This document shows, one piece after another, positions 1 through 5,832 of a stretch of DNA of 5,833 nt. Position 1 is the first letter of the stretch. Each line of letters begins with the position of its first letter. Position numbers and translations under genes: made by a program. This DNA comes from Phycisphaerae bacterium (lineage in GTDB: Bacteria > Planctomycetota > Phycisphaerae > Phycisphaerales > SM1A02): assembly GCA_016873355.1 (NCBI GenBank), contig VGXK01000146.1:1-5833 (forward strand), read 5' to 3'. A model generated the notes under the pieces. The model did no database searches. It was not told the origin of the DNA and saw only the letters and a list, made by a program, of their open reading frames with translations.

Positions 1-1
1 C

Positions 2-454
2 GAGGTCCTTCTCTTCACCACCACGCCCGGGAAGGCCGCTGACGCGAAGCGGCTCGGCGCCCACGAGACCGTGATCTCCAAGGATTCCGACGCGATGGCG
101 AAACATGCGTCGAGCCTCGACTTCATCATCGACACGGTCTCCGCCGATCACGACCTCGACGCGTATCTCTCGCTGCTGCGGCTCGACGGCACGCTCTGCA
201 TCGTGGGGGCGCCGCCGACGCCGATGCCGGTCTCGGCGTTCAGCCTCTTCTTTCCGCGCCGACATCTCACCGGGAGCCTGATCGGCGGCCTCCATGAGAC
301 GCAGGAGATGCTCGACTACTGCGCCAATCACGGCATCGTCTGCGACATCGAGATGATCCGCATGCAGGAGATCAACACCGCGTACGAGCGGCTTCTCAAG
401 AGCGATGTCCGCTATCGATTCGTGATCGACATGGCGTCGTTGACGACCGATTGA
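2..454 (+). CDS. Zinc-dependent NAD(P) alcohol dehydrogenase (YahK/cinnamyl-alcohol dehydrogenase-like), C-terminal part
   Basis: This is the last 150 codons of a medium-chain zinc-dependent alcohol/aldehyde oxidoreductase. The frame is open from base 2 and the true start lies before the window; the GTG at 71 is an internal valine. The visible part begins inside the Rossmann fold, with 'TTTPGKAADAKRLGAHE' after the second beta strand, where this subfamily recognises the NADP phosphate. It continues through 'DFIIDTVSADHDLDAYL', 'GTLCIVGAPPTP' and 'GSLIGGLHETQEMLDYCANH', and ends with 'INTAYERLLKSDVRYRFVID', which closely resembles the end of E. coli YahK and related cinnamyl-alcohol dehydrogenases. 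The family reduces aldehydes to alcohols with NADPH in the cytoplasm. The zinc-ligand region lies upstream and cannot be checked. Full members are about 350 residues, so roughly 200 are missing. The family call is firm; the physiological substrate is unknown. Confidence 0.93.
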   Translation, partial: EVLLFTTTPGKAADAKRLGAHETVISKDSDAMAKHASSLDFIIDTVSADHDLDAYLSLLRLDGTLCIVGAPPTPMPVSAFSLFFPRRHLTGSLIGGLHETQEMLDYCANHGIVCDIEMIRMQEINTAYERLLKSDVRYRFVIDMASLTTD

Positions 455-460
455 CGGTCC

Positions 461-476
461 GCCGCCTCCGCGCGGC
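461..476 (+). terminator. Short GC hairpin after the alcohol dehydrogenase stop (weak)
   Basis: GCCGC (461-465) and GCGGC (472-476) can form a five-pair, all-GC stem with a six-base loop, starting seven bases after the TGA at 452-454. There is no T-run behind it, so it is not a canonical intrinsic terminator. In DNA this rich in GC, a stem of this size can arise by chance. It is recorded only because the gap before the next gene holds little else. Confidence 0.15.
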
Positions 477-497
477 TCGGGCGACGCGGTGACCCTC

Positions 498-502
498 AGG
501 AG
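498..502 (+). promoter_or_regulatory. Ribosome binding site that decides the start of the first methyltransferase
   Basis: AGGAG at 498-502 directly abuts the ATG at 503 (zero spacing) but lies six bases before the second ATG at 509. Six bases is a normal Shine-Dalgarno spacing, so initiation at 509 is favoured and the first two codons of the longer reading are probably not translated. Confidence 0.6.
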
Positions 503-508
503 ATGCGC

Positions 509-1177
509 ATGGGAATCGTGACCAGGGGCATCCCGGAGCAGATCACCATCGATCTCGCGCGGCTCAATCGCACGAGCATCTTCGTGGAAACGGGGACCTA
601 CAAGGGCGACACCACGCGCTGGGCGGCGAAGCATTTCGAGGCGGTGCACACGATCGAGCGAGCGGCGAATCTCTACGACCTCTGCAGCGCCGAATTGAGA
701 GCGATCAAGGGAGTCACGCCGCACCTCGGCGATTCGCGCAGGGTCCTTCCCGGAATCGTGCGCGATCTCGGCGACCGCACCGCCGTCGTCTGGCTCGACG
801 GCCACTGGTCCGGCGCCGAGACGGCGGGCGCGGAGGATGAATGCCCGCTGCTCGATGAGCTCGCCTGCCTCTCGAACAGGGCGAACGACATCATCCTGAT
901 CGACGACGCTCGCATGTTCCTCTGTGCGCCGCCGGCACCTCACAACGCGTCGCAGTGGCCGACCCTCGCCGAGATCGTCAACGCACTCCAGGACTCGGGC
1001 CGAAGGCATCTCGTGCAGGTGGTGGACGATGTGATCTTCATCGTGCCCAGGACGGACGCCCTCGTGAAGTGCCTGGTGGATCACGCCCAGCGTCGAGCAA
1101 CGGCGAATTCGGACGCGCTCACCAAGCGCCGCATCGGCTCGCGGTTTCTGGATCGAATCAGGCGTCGGCTCCGGTAG
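509..1177 (+). CDS. SAM-dependent methyltransferase-like protein (uncharacterised family)
   Basis: This is a protein of 222 residues if started at ATG 509, or 224 from ATG 503; 509 is preferred because AGGAG at 498-502 is correctly spaced only for it. Residues 24-35 ('SIFVETGTYKGD') look like a class I methyltransferase SAM-binding loop, E-x-G-x-x-x-G, with E27, G29 and G33. 'VHTIER' follows as strand beta-2 with its acidic end. The chain then carries 'VVWLDGHWSGAET' (about residues 93-105), an acidic stretch 'DECPLLDEL', and 'IILIDDARMF' with the Asp pair D132-D133. The combination ETGTY...LDGHWSG...CPLL.EL...IDDAR is one I associate with short proteins annotated as hypothetical or class I methyltransferase; the substrate is not known. 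No signal peptide or membrane segment is visible, so the protein should be cytoplasmic. The C-terminal 30 residues are basic (ending 'FLDRIRRRLR'). It could be transcribed with the upstream dehydrogenase across 54 bp. That the enzyme is active is an inference. Confidence 0.85.
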   Translation: MGIVTRGIPEQITIDLARLNRTSIFVETGTYKGDTTRWAAKHFEAVHTIERAANLYDLCSAELRAIKGVTPHLGDSRRVLPGIVRDLGDRTAVVWLDGHWSGAETAGAEDECPLLDELACLSNRANDIILIDDARMFLCAPPAPHNASQWPTLAEIVNALQDSGRRHLVQVVDDVIFIVPRTDALVKCLVDHAQRRATANSDALTKRRIGSRFLDRIRRRLR

Positions 1178-1300
1178 CCCTCTCCGCCTCAGACAGTCAC
1201 TCCGGTGCGCTGGGCCAGGCGCGCCGCGCACGCTCGTCAACTCGGCGGATGGGGTCGACCGGAAGCCCGCCCGCCAAGGAGACCTTGCCGCCCTCTCCCT

Positions 1301-1310
1301 TGATCGATCA
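1301..1310. other. Perfect 10-bp palindrome in the 1178-1373 gap
   Basis: TGATCGATCA at 1301-1310 is a perfect inverted repeat, 63 bases before the propeller gene's start, in a 196-bp non-coding gap that otherwise shows no clear promoter boxes. It could be an operator half-site, but GATC-type palindromes of this length also occur by chance. No second copy is seen nearby. Confidence 0.15.
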
Positions 1311-1361
1311 CCCGGTCCGATTCACACTGGAGCCGGCCCCCCAACGCTGGTTGCATCCGCC

Positions 1362-1365
1362 GGAG
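1362..1365 (+). promoter_or_regulatory. Ribosome binding site of the FG-GAP propeller gene
   Basis: GGAG at 1362-1365 lies eight bases before the ATG at 1374, a good Shine-Dalgarno position. It matters because it supports a start that leaves the protein without a signal peptide. The frame is open upstream well past 1178, but I found no other ATG, GTG or TTG in it between 1178 and 1374. Confidence 0.55.
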
Positions 1366-1373
1366 AAGCCCCG

Positions 1374-2804
1374 ATGATCCTTGAACCGCCGCCGCCGATG
1401 CCCCCTCCTCCACCCGTGATCGCCGAAGTGCTCGTCGCGCCGAACGGCGCGCAAGGCGACGAGCTTGGACGCAGTTCGTCGATCAGCGGTCCGTTGATTG
1501 CCGGCGGCAGATACCTGGCGGACATCGAAGGCAGAACGAACGCCGGCGCCGCGCGCCTGTGGCGGCTCGATGCCGACGGCACCGTGATCGCCGAAGGCGA
1601 AGTCACGGCGCCAGACGGTCTGGCGAACGACGAATTCGGCATCTCGGTTTCGGTCGACGCCGCATGCGAGCTCGGTGATGAGCGTGATTCAGCGACTTGG
1701 CCGCGCTTGGTCGTCGGCGCGTGGAACGCGGATCTTCCCGGCAAGTCGGACGCCGGCGCCGCGTATGTCTATCGCCGTGATCCCGCATCGATGCTGTGGG
1801 AATTCGAGGCGAAGCTCACGGCGAGCGATTCCGCCGCCAGCAGCCAGTTCGGCCGCTCCGTGTCGATCGAAGGCAATCTCATCGTCGTCGGCGCGTGGCA
1901 ACATTCGTTCAGTCGAGGCGCGCTCTATGTCTTTCGTCGAGATGCGGGCGGTTGGGTGCAGGAGTCGAAGCTCCTTGCGAGCGACGGCACGAACGGCGAC
2001 GGTTTCGGCGTCTCCGTGGCGATCGACGGCGATCGCGTGATCGGCGGCGCGTGGGGCGACGACATCGGTTCGAACGGCAATCAAGGCAGCGCCTATGTCT
2101 TCCGCCGCAACTCCCCCGGGGCTTGGGTGCAGGAGGCCAAGCTCGTGGCAAGCGATGGCGCCGCAAGCGACGAGTGCGGTCGCGGCGTCGCGCTCGACGG
2201 CGACACCGCGATCATGGGGACCTGGCAGTTCTGGAACGACGGTCCCGGCGCCGCCCATGTCTTCGTGCGGCTCGGGAGCGCGTGGGTTGAGCAGGCCACG
2301 CTCGCGCATCCGAATCCAAGCGCGGCGGACTACTTCGGATTCACCGTCGGCGTGTCGGGCGACATGGCGCTCGTCGGCGCGTGGGCCGATGATGTGGACG
2401 GCGTGACCAACCAGGGAACGGTTCACGCGTTCTGGCGCGACGACGGCGGCAACTGGACGCACATCGGCGAACTCACGCGACCGACGCCGCAGGGAAGCGC
2501 CTACTTCGGCTTCTCCGTTGCGATCGACGGCGCCGTCGCCGCCATCGGCAGTCGCCTGGATGACATCAACGGCACTCCGAATCAGGGCTCGGTCACGCTC
2601 GTCTGCATCGACACGGTTCTCTGCAACAACTGTCCCCGGGTGTTCGCCCCGGCCGATTTCAACAAGGACGGCGTCGTCGACGGCGACGATCTTGGAACCC
2701 TGCTCGGCGAGTGGGGCCCCTGCCCCGCGTGCTCCACCGACCTCGACGGCGACGGCGTCGTCGACGGCGACGATCTCGGCGCCCTGCTCGGCCAGTGGAC
2801 CTGA
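1374..2804 (+). CDS. Seven-blade FG-GAP beta-propeller protein with C-terminal dockerin-like calcium loops
   Basis: This is a protein of 476 residues. The N-terminus is unusual: two proline runs, residues 5-8 and 10-14, separated by one Met, with no hydrophobic signal segment. Seven FG-GAP-type repeats follow, marked by the 'FG.SV.IDG...VGAW' pattern at L31, F88, F159, F211, C268, F321 and F378, about 57 residues apart. They typically continue '...GSAYVFRR....W..EAKL.ASD', as expected for a seven-bladed propeller. A linker with Cys 411, 417 and 420 leads to two EF-hand-type loops at 428-439 (D, N, D, D, D at positions 1, 3, 5, 9, 12) and 456-467 (all Asp), with Cys 450 and 453 between them. 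The tail 'LGALLGQW' resembles the dockerin-like ends of planctomycete secreted proteins. The role is probably structural or adhesive, with calcium binding; no catalytic domain is present. Family features and cysteines suggest a location outside the cytoplasm, yet no export signal is visible. The domain call is strong; the function is unknown. Confidence 0.93.
   Translation: MILEPPPPMPPPPPVIAEVLVAPNGAQGDELGRSSSISGPLIAGGRYLADIEGRTNAGAARLWRLDADGTVIAEGEVTAPDGLANDEFGISVSVDAACELGDERDSATWPRLVVGAWNADLPGKSDAGAAYVYRRDPASMLWEFEAKLTASDSAASSQFGRSVSIEGNLIVVGAWQHSFSRGALYVFRRDAGGWVQESKLLASDGTNGDGFGVSVAIDGDRVIGGAWGDDIGSNGNQGSAYVFRRNSPGAWVQEAKLVASDGAASDECGRGVALDGDTAIMGTWQFWNDGPGAAHVFVRLGSAWVEQATLAHPNPSAADYFGFTVGVSGDMALVGAWADDVDGVTNQGTVHAFWRDDGGNWTHIGELTRPTPQGSAYFGFSVAIDGAVAAIGSRLDDINGTPNQGSVTLVCIDTVLCNNCPRVFAPADFNKDGVVDGDDLGTLLGEWGPCPACSTDLDGDGVVDGDDLGALLGQWT
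1464..2597 (+). repeat. Seven tandem FG-GAP coding repeats
   Basis: These are protein-level tandem repeats with signature positions at bases 1464, 1635, 1848, 2004, 2175, 2334 and 2505, giving units of 171, 213, 156, 171, 159 and 171 bases. The long second unit holds an insertion of about 12 residues (around 'ELGDERDSATW') between its two core strands. Unit 1 has Leu and unit 5 has Cys where the others have Phe. DNA identity between units is limited to short stretches coding for 'VGAW' and 'AYVFRR', so this is an old, diverged repeat and not a recent expansion. Confidence 0.8.
2655..2804 (+). repeat. Tandem dockerin-like EF-hand duplication (84-bp period)
   Basis: The two calcium-loop units start at 2655 and 2739, 84 bp (28 codons) apart. 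Within them, the 26 bases at 2667-2692 are identical to those at 2751-2776, and the following bases coding LG..LLG.W differ at only a few positions. The linkers before the loops differ. This suggests either a fairly recent copy or strong codon constraint in a run of Asp, Gly and Val codons. Confidence 0.8.
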
Positions 2805-2815
2805 CTCGATGAACA

Positions 2816-2832
2816 GGCGGCGCTTCGCCGCC
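2816..2832 (+). terminator. Strong GC hairpin after the propeller gene
   Basis: GGCGGCG (2816-2822), CTT, then CGCCGCC (2826-2832) is a perfect seven-pair, all-GC stem with a three-base loop, 11 bases after the TGA at 2802-2804. There is no T-run after it. It may pause transcription or protect the 3' end of the propeller mRNA. It also lies nine bases before the earliest start of the next gene and could hinder translation there. Confidence 0.35.
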
Positions 2833-2840
2833 GCTCGGCG

Positions 2841-3812
2841 ATGCATGCCGGCACCGTCCGATCGTGCGTCGACTCGATAAGCTCCCTCCGCCGACGAACG
2901 GACATGGTCCTGCACCGCGGGTCCATTTCGCAGGACCAGACCCTTCACTCTCTCGACAGGCGGCGGCGGTTCACGCCGAGATCGCCGTCCGACCAGCCGA
3001 TCCACGTGAGCCAGCTCTCTCCGTATCGACGATGCGCGCAGCTGTCCTGGGACATCCGATGCCTCGATCGGAACCCACACCTGCGTTCAAGAGAATTCCT
3101 GCTCTCCGCCAGGCAGGCGCGCCGCATGTACCCCATGCGGCTCCTGCGGTATTGGTTCATTCATCACTTTCTGCGCATCGAGCAAGAACGGCGGAAGGGC
3201 CCGCTTTCCATCTGCGAGATCGGCATCGATTCGGGGCAAATGCGGAAGTTCATGCAGTCGGTGGCCGAGACTCCGGGTATTCCCGCGGTTCCGTGCTCCT
3301 CCTGGGTCGGGGTGGACCGCGTCGTGCAGCACGATGCGTTGGCGAGCCTCGGATACACGAGTTGCCGGCAGTCGGACATCGAGCACTCCGAGGAGTGGGT
3401 GAGCAGCGATGCCGATGCCTTCATTCTGCTGCATGTCATGGAGCACCTCTACGAGCCGGAGCGCGTGTTCGGGAAGATCGCCTCCCGCATGAAACCGGGA
3501 AGCGTGATGATGGGAGGGAGTCCGTCCGTGCCGCATTGGTGCGTTCGGCTGCGCGAGCCCCGGCTTCGAGCAAACCGGGTGACTGGCAGTCATCGCAGCG
3601 CTTTCTCTCCCAAACGGCTGAAGGACATCGCGCGGCAGAACGGCTTGCAGTTGGACTTTCTTGCGGGGGCGTTCCTCGTGCGCGCCAGCGGCTTTCTTCT
3701 CGAAGACCGCGCCTGGTGGCTGCGGTTCAATCTCCTGTTCGGCGCGCTCTTCCCCAGCTGGCCCGGCGAGACCTACTGGGTCATGAGAAAGCCGTCGGCG
3801 TCCTCTGCCTGA
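2841..3812 (+). CDS. Class I SAM-dependent methyltransferase
   Basis: This is 323 residues from ATG 2841. The conserved part begins near residue 60, and the Arg-rich first 50 residues look unlike the rest, so a later start is possible: ATG 2904 (302 aa) or GTG 3006 (268 aa). None has a clear ribosome binding site. The methyltransferase core is visible: 'SICEIGIDSGQM' (E126, G128) is the SAM-binding motif I, 'VGVDRV' with D159 ends strand beta-2, and 'DAFILLHVMEHLYEPERVF' with H198 and E201-H202 is the strand-4/helix pattern of Methyltransf_11/23-type enzymes. It is followed by 'RMKPGSVMMGGSPSVPH', the usual post-core strand. The C-terminal part has a hydrophobic aromatic stretch, 'WWLRFNLLFGALFPSWPG', which may form the substrate lid or a membrane-associating surface. 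The small-molecule, lipid or glycan substrate cannot be told from the sequence. It is unrelated in sequence to the methyltransferase-like gene at 509-1177. Confidence 0.85.
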   Translation: MHAGTVRSCVDSISSLRRRTDMVLHRGSISQDQTLHSLDRRRRFTPRSPSDQPIHVSQLSPYRRCAQLSWDIRCLDRNPHLRSREFLLSARQARRMYPMRLLRYWFIHHFLRIEQERRKGPLSICEIGIDSGQMRKFMQSVAETPGIPAVPCSSWVGVDRVVQHDALASLGYTSCRQSDIEHSEEWVSSDADAFILLHVMEHLYEPERVFGKIASRMKPGSVMMGGSPSVPHWCVRLREPRLRANRVTGSHRSAFSPKRLKDIARQNGLQLDFLAGAFLVRASGFLLEDRAWWLRFNLLFGALFPSWPGETYWVMRKPSASSA

Positions 3813-3813
3813 C

Positions 3814-3856
3814 GATGCCGGTTCGCATCCGTGCATTGCCAGCGAGCAGGAGCTCG
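3814..3856. terminator. Small hairpins in the convergent gap (weak)
   Basis: The 58 bp between the two converging genes contain GATGC/GCATC (3814-3818 with 3825-3829) and CGAGC/GCTCG (3843-3847 with 3852-3856), each a five-pair stem. Neither has a T-run on either strand. A two-way terminator would be expected here, but the support is only positional. Confidence 0.2.
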
Positions 3857-3870
3857 ACGGACATCTCATG

Positions 3871-5832
3871 TCAGTTGCCGGGCGTTCCCGGGAAGTCGTC
3901 GGGATACCACTCCGGGAGGCCAACGATCGAGTGGCGGGCGGCGGCGGAGGTGGGCACGCCCCAGGCGTCGAAGAACGGTCCCAAGTTGCGTCCGCACGCG
4001 CGGCTGAAGCGCACCATCCACTGGTCGCGCTTTTCGTCGTCGCTCCTGGGGCGTTCGTCCCTGGGCAGCGCCCGGTACTCGGCGAACACCTTCTTGAAGG
4101 TCTGCCAGCCGAACTCGCGCTCGAGCTGCACATACATGTGAAGCGCGAGGAACGGGTCCTGCTTCCACGCGTCGAACGGTGCGCCCGCCGCCAGGTGCTT
4201 CGCGAGCGACGGCGGCGAATTCACCCCCTCGTGACCGCGATTCCCCTCGCCTGGCGTGCAGATGGTGTCGATGGCGTGCAGCGCGAAGAGATTGCAGGTG
4301 ACCTCGACCGTGCCGCCGAAGGTCCAATCGCTCTCCTGATGATTGTGGCCAAGCTCGTGCAGCAGTCCCCATGAGCCGCGGCGCAGCGTCTCGAGATCGG
4401 TCATGAACTTGGCCGCATCGAGGTGCGTCATGATCGGGTAGCCGGAGTGCATGTAGCCGGCGCTGATCTGAAGGTCCGCCACGAATCGATGCGGCCGCTC
4501 CGGCTGGAGCGGAATGCACGCAAGCGTGGCGTGCGCGTCGCTGATGCGATCCCAGAACTGCATCAGCTCCCACGGGTCGTCGAGTTCGCGAAGGAAGCCG
4601 CTCGGCACGGTCACGATCACCTTGCCGCTCTCGAGTTCGCCCCACGGCGCGGGTGCCTGTCGGGCGCGCTGCCACTGCTCCGCCGTCGTGCGTCCGAGCA
4701 CGAAGCGAGGCGCTTCCACCGCGCCCGAGATCTCGAACTCGAGCGAATTCTCGCTTCGCTTGGACACCTCGATGTAGATCAGCCCGCCGAACGCGCTGGC
4801 GACGCGAAGCGGGGTCCCCGCGTCGCTTCCAGCGCGCGAGTGCTCCTCCGTGAGCGCCGACGACGCGGGAATCGGCCACGAGCGCACCACTTCGGGCGCG
4901 CGCTCCCAGCGATCCAGATGCCAGAGCGTGTCGCTGTGGGCGCCGATTCGAAGCCGCACGCCGTCGGGCACGGCGCCGCGCGCGGTGACGGTGATGATCC
5001 CGCCCGGGGGCGCATAGAGACCGACGGAATGCCAGCCGGGAATGGCCGCATCGATCGTCACCGACCCGTCGACTCGCGGCGCCGCGTCATCGACACTGCC
5101 GGGAAACGCCCTCGCCGACGGATGCGCCGTGACCGAGTCGGGCGCCGCGGCCGAGTCCACCTGGAGCTCGATGGCCAGCAGCGCCCGCGCCAGCGAGTCC
5201 TTGCGGCGGATCGGCCGACCTTGCGCGGGAACGGGACGATCCGGCGCTTTCGCCACGAGCACCGCCGCGCGCGTGAGCAGTGGATCGCTCGGTGCCAGCG
5301 ATTCGAGCGCCGACGTGAGCGTGGCTGCGCAGCGCGGGTCGAACTCGCATCGACGATGGCGCTCGGCCTCGCCGTTCTTGGCTTCGCCGGCTTCGTCCGC
5401 GCCGGTCGCCGCGAGCGCTCGCTCGAGCGAATCGAGCGCATGCTTCGCGTGCAACGACCCTGGAATGGGCGCCATCCGGAAGAGCCCGTCCTTGCCCGCC
5501 GAGAGCGTTCCGTCGCACCAGGTGATGCCGGCGTCGCGCAGAAGTTGATTGCCGGGATGCTCCTGGATTCCCTTGCCGGGATTGAGCTGGAGCCAGCCCC
5601 AGCCGAGACCGGCCGTGAGCAGACCGCCGCCGTTGCGCAGGAACTTGCTCACCTCTTCGCGCGCGCGATCCGAAATCGAATGCGCGTCGACCACGAGCAC
5701 GTCGATCCCGTCGAGCGAATCCCACCAGCCGCGCTCGAGCGAACGGACGGCGAGGCCGTTGCGCTTGAGCGCGTCCGCGATCGCGTCGTTCCGCACCACG
5801 CCGACGGTCGGAGCGTCGCCTTCTCCCAGCCA
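3871..5832 (-). CDS. Peptidase M60 (enhancin-like) zinc metalloprotease with N-terminal amidotransferase-like domain, N-terminus missing
   Basis: The frame is open to the window edge, so the start lies outside; the GTG at 5799 is internal ('PTVGVVRND'). About 653 codons are visible. The zinc site is complete: 'HELGHNHQ' has the HEXXH at 4345-4359, and the third-ligand Glu, in 'GGTVEVTCNLF', is at 4303-4305, a spacing typical of M60/gluzincin proteins. In order from the N-terminus: a Rossmann-like, class I glutamine-amidotransferase/ThuA-like domain (about 5832-5480) with 'DVLVVDAHS' and 'NGGGLLTAGLGWGWLQLN'; a helical linker (about 5450-5100); a beta-rich domain (about 5065-4770) with 'GWHSVGLYAPPGGIITV' and 'RIGAHSDTLWHLDRW'; the M60 catalytic domain; and a complete C-terminal end with 'RFSRACGRNLGPFFDAWGVP'. 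This resembles bacterial relatives of the TCAF/FAM115 architecture. M60 enzymes cleave glycoproteins such as mucins, usually outside the cell. The signal peptide cannot be checked. It converges with the methyltransferase at 2841-3812 and is not in its operon. Confidence 0.93.
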   Translation of the reverse strand, partial: WLGEGDAPTVGVVRNDAIADALKRNGLAVRSLERGWWDSLDGIDVLVVDAHSISDRAREEVSKFLRNGGGLLTAGLGWGWLQLNPGKGIQEHPGNQLLRDAGITWCDGTLSAGKDGLFRMAPIPGSLHAKHALDSLERALAATGADEAGEAKNGEAERHRRCEFDPRCAATLTSALESLAPSDPLLTRAAVLVAKAPDRPVPAQGRPIRRKDSLARALLAIELQVDSAAAPDSVTAHPSARAFPGSVDDAAPRVDGSVTIDAAIPGWHSVGLYAPPGGIITVTARGAVPDGVRLRIGAHSDTLWHLDRWERAPEVVRSWPIPASSALTEEHSRAGSDAGTPLRVASAFGGLIYIEVSKRSENSLEFEISGAVEAPRFVLGRTTAEQWQRARQAPAPWGELESGKVIVTVPSGFLRELDDPWELMQFWDRISDAHATLACIPLQPERPHRFVADLQISAGYMHSGYPIMTHLDAAKFMTDLETLRRGSWGLLHELGHNHQESDWTFGGTVEVTCNLFALHAIDTICTPGEGNRGHEGVNSPPSLAKHLAAGAPFDAWKQDPFLALHMYVQLEREFGWQTFKKVFAEYRALPRDERPRSDDEKRDQWMVRFSRACGRNLGPFFDAWGVPTSAAARHSIVGLPEWYPDDFPGTPGN

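Noticed and set aside
955..1377. 140-codon plus-strand frame ending in the TGA that overlaps the propeller ATG (ATGA)
   Set aside because: Its first half is a shifted reading of the methyltransferase-like gene and the rest is Ser/Pro/Arg-rich; the ATGA overlap looks accidental.
2802..2841. The propeller gene and the second methyltransferase share a frame, separated by one TGA, suggesting readthrough or a broken fusion
   Set aside because: Sharing a frame has a one-in-three chance; the propeller protein ends naturally after its dockerin-like tail, and the spacer does not look coding.
2809..2880. Small frame starting 'MNRRRFAAARRC' (23 codons) just after the propeller gene
   Set aside because: It has no ribosome binding site, contains the hairpin and shows no motif; chance is more likely.
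1689..3080. 463-codon open frame on the minus strand opposite the propeller gene
   Set aside because: It is antisense to a clearly coding FG-GAP/dockerin-like protein; its repeats ('AEQGSKIVAVDDAV') mirror the propeller's coding repeats. Long antisense frames are common in GC-rich genes.
3087..4133. 348-codon minus-strand frame across the convergent junction
   Set aside because: It overlaps the methyltransferase antisense and the M60 C-terminus in another frame, with no recognisable domain.
2864..4141. 425-codon plus-strand frame overlapping the second methyltransferase and the end of the M60 gene
   Set aside because: It has low-complexity Arg/Ala/Pro-rich composition and no motif, and it overlaps two genes with recognisable families on both strands.
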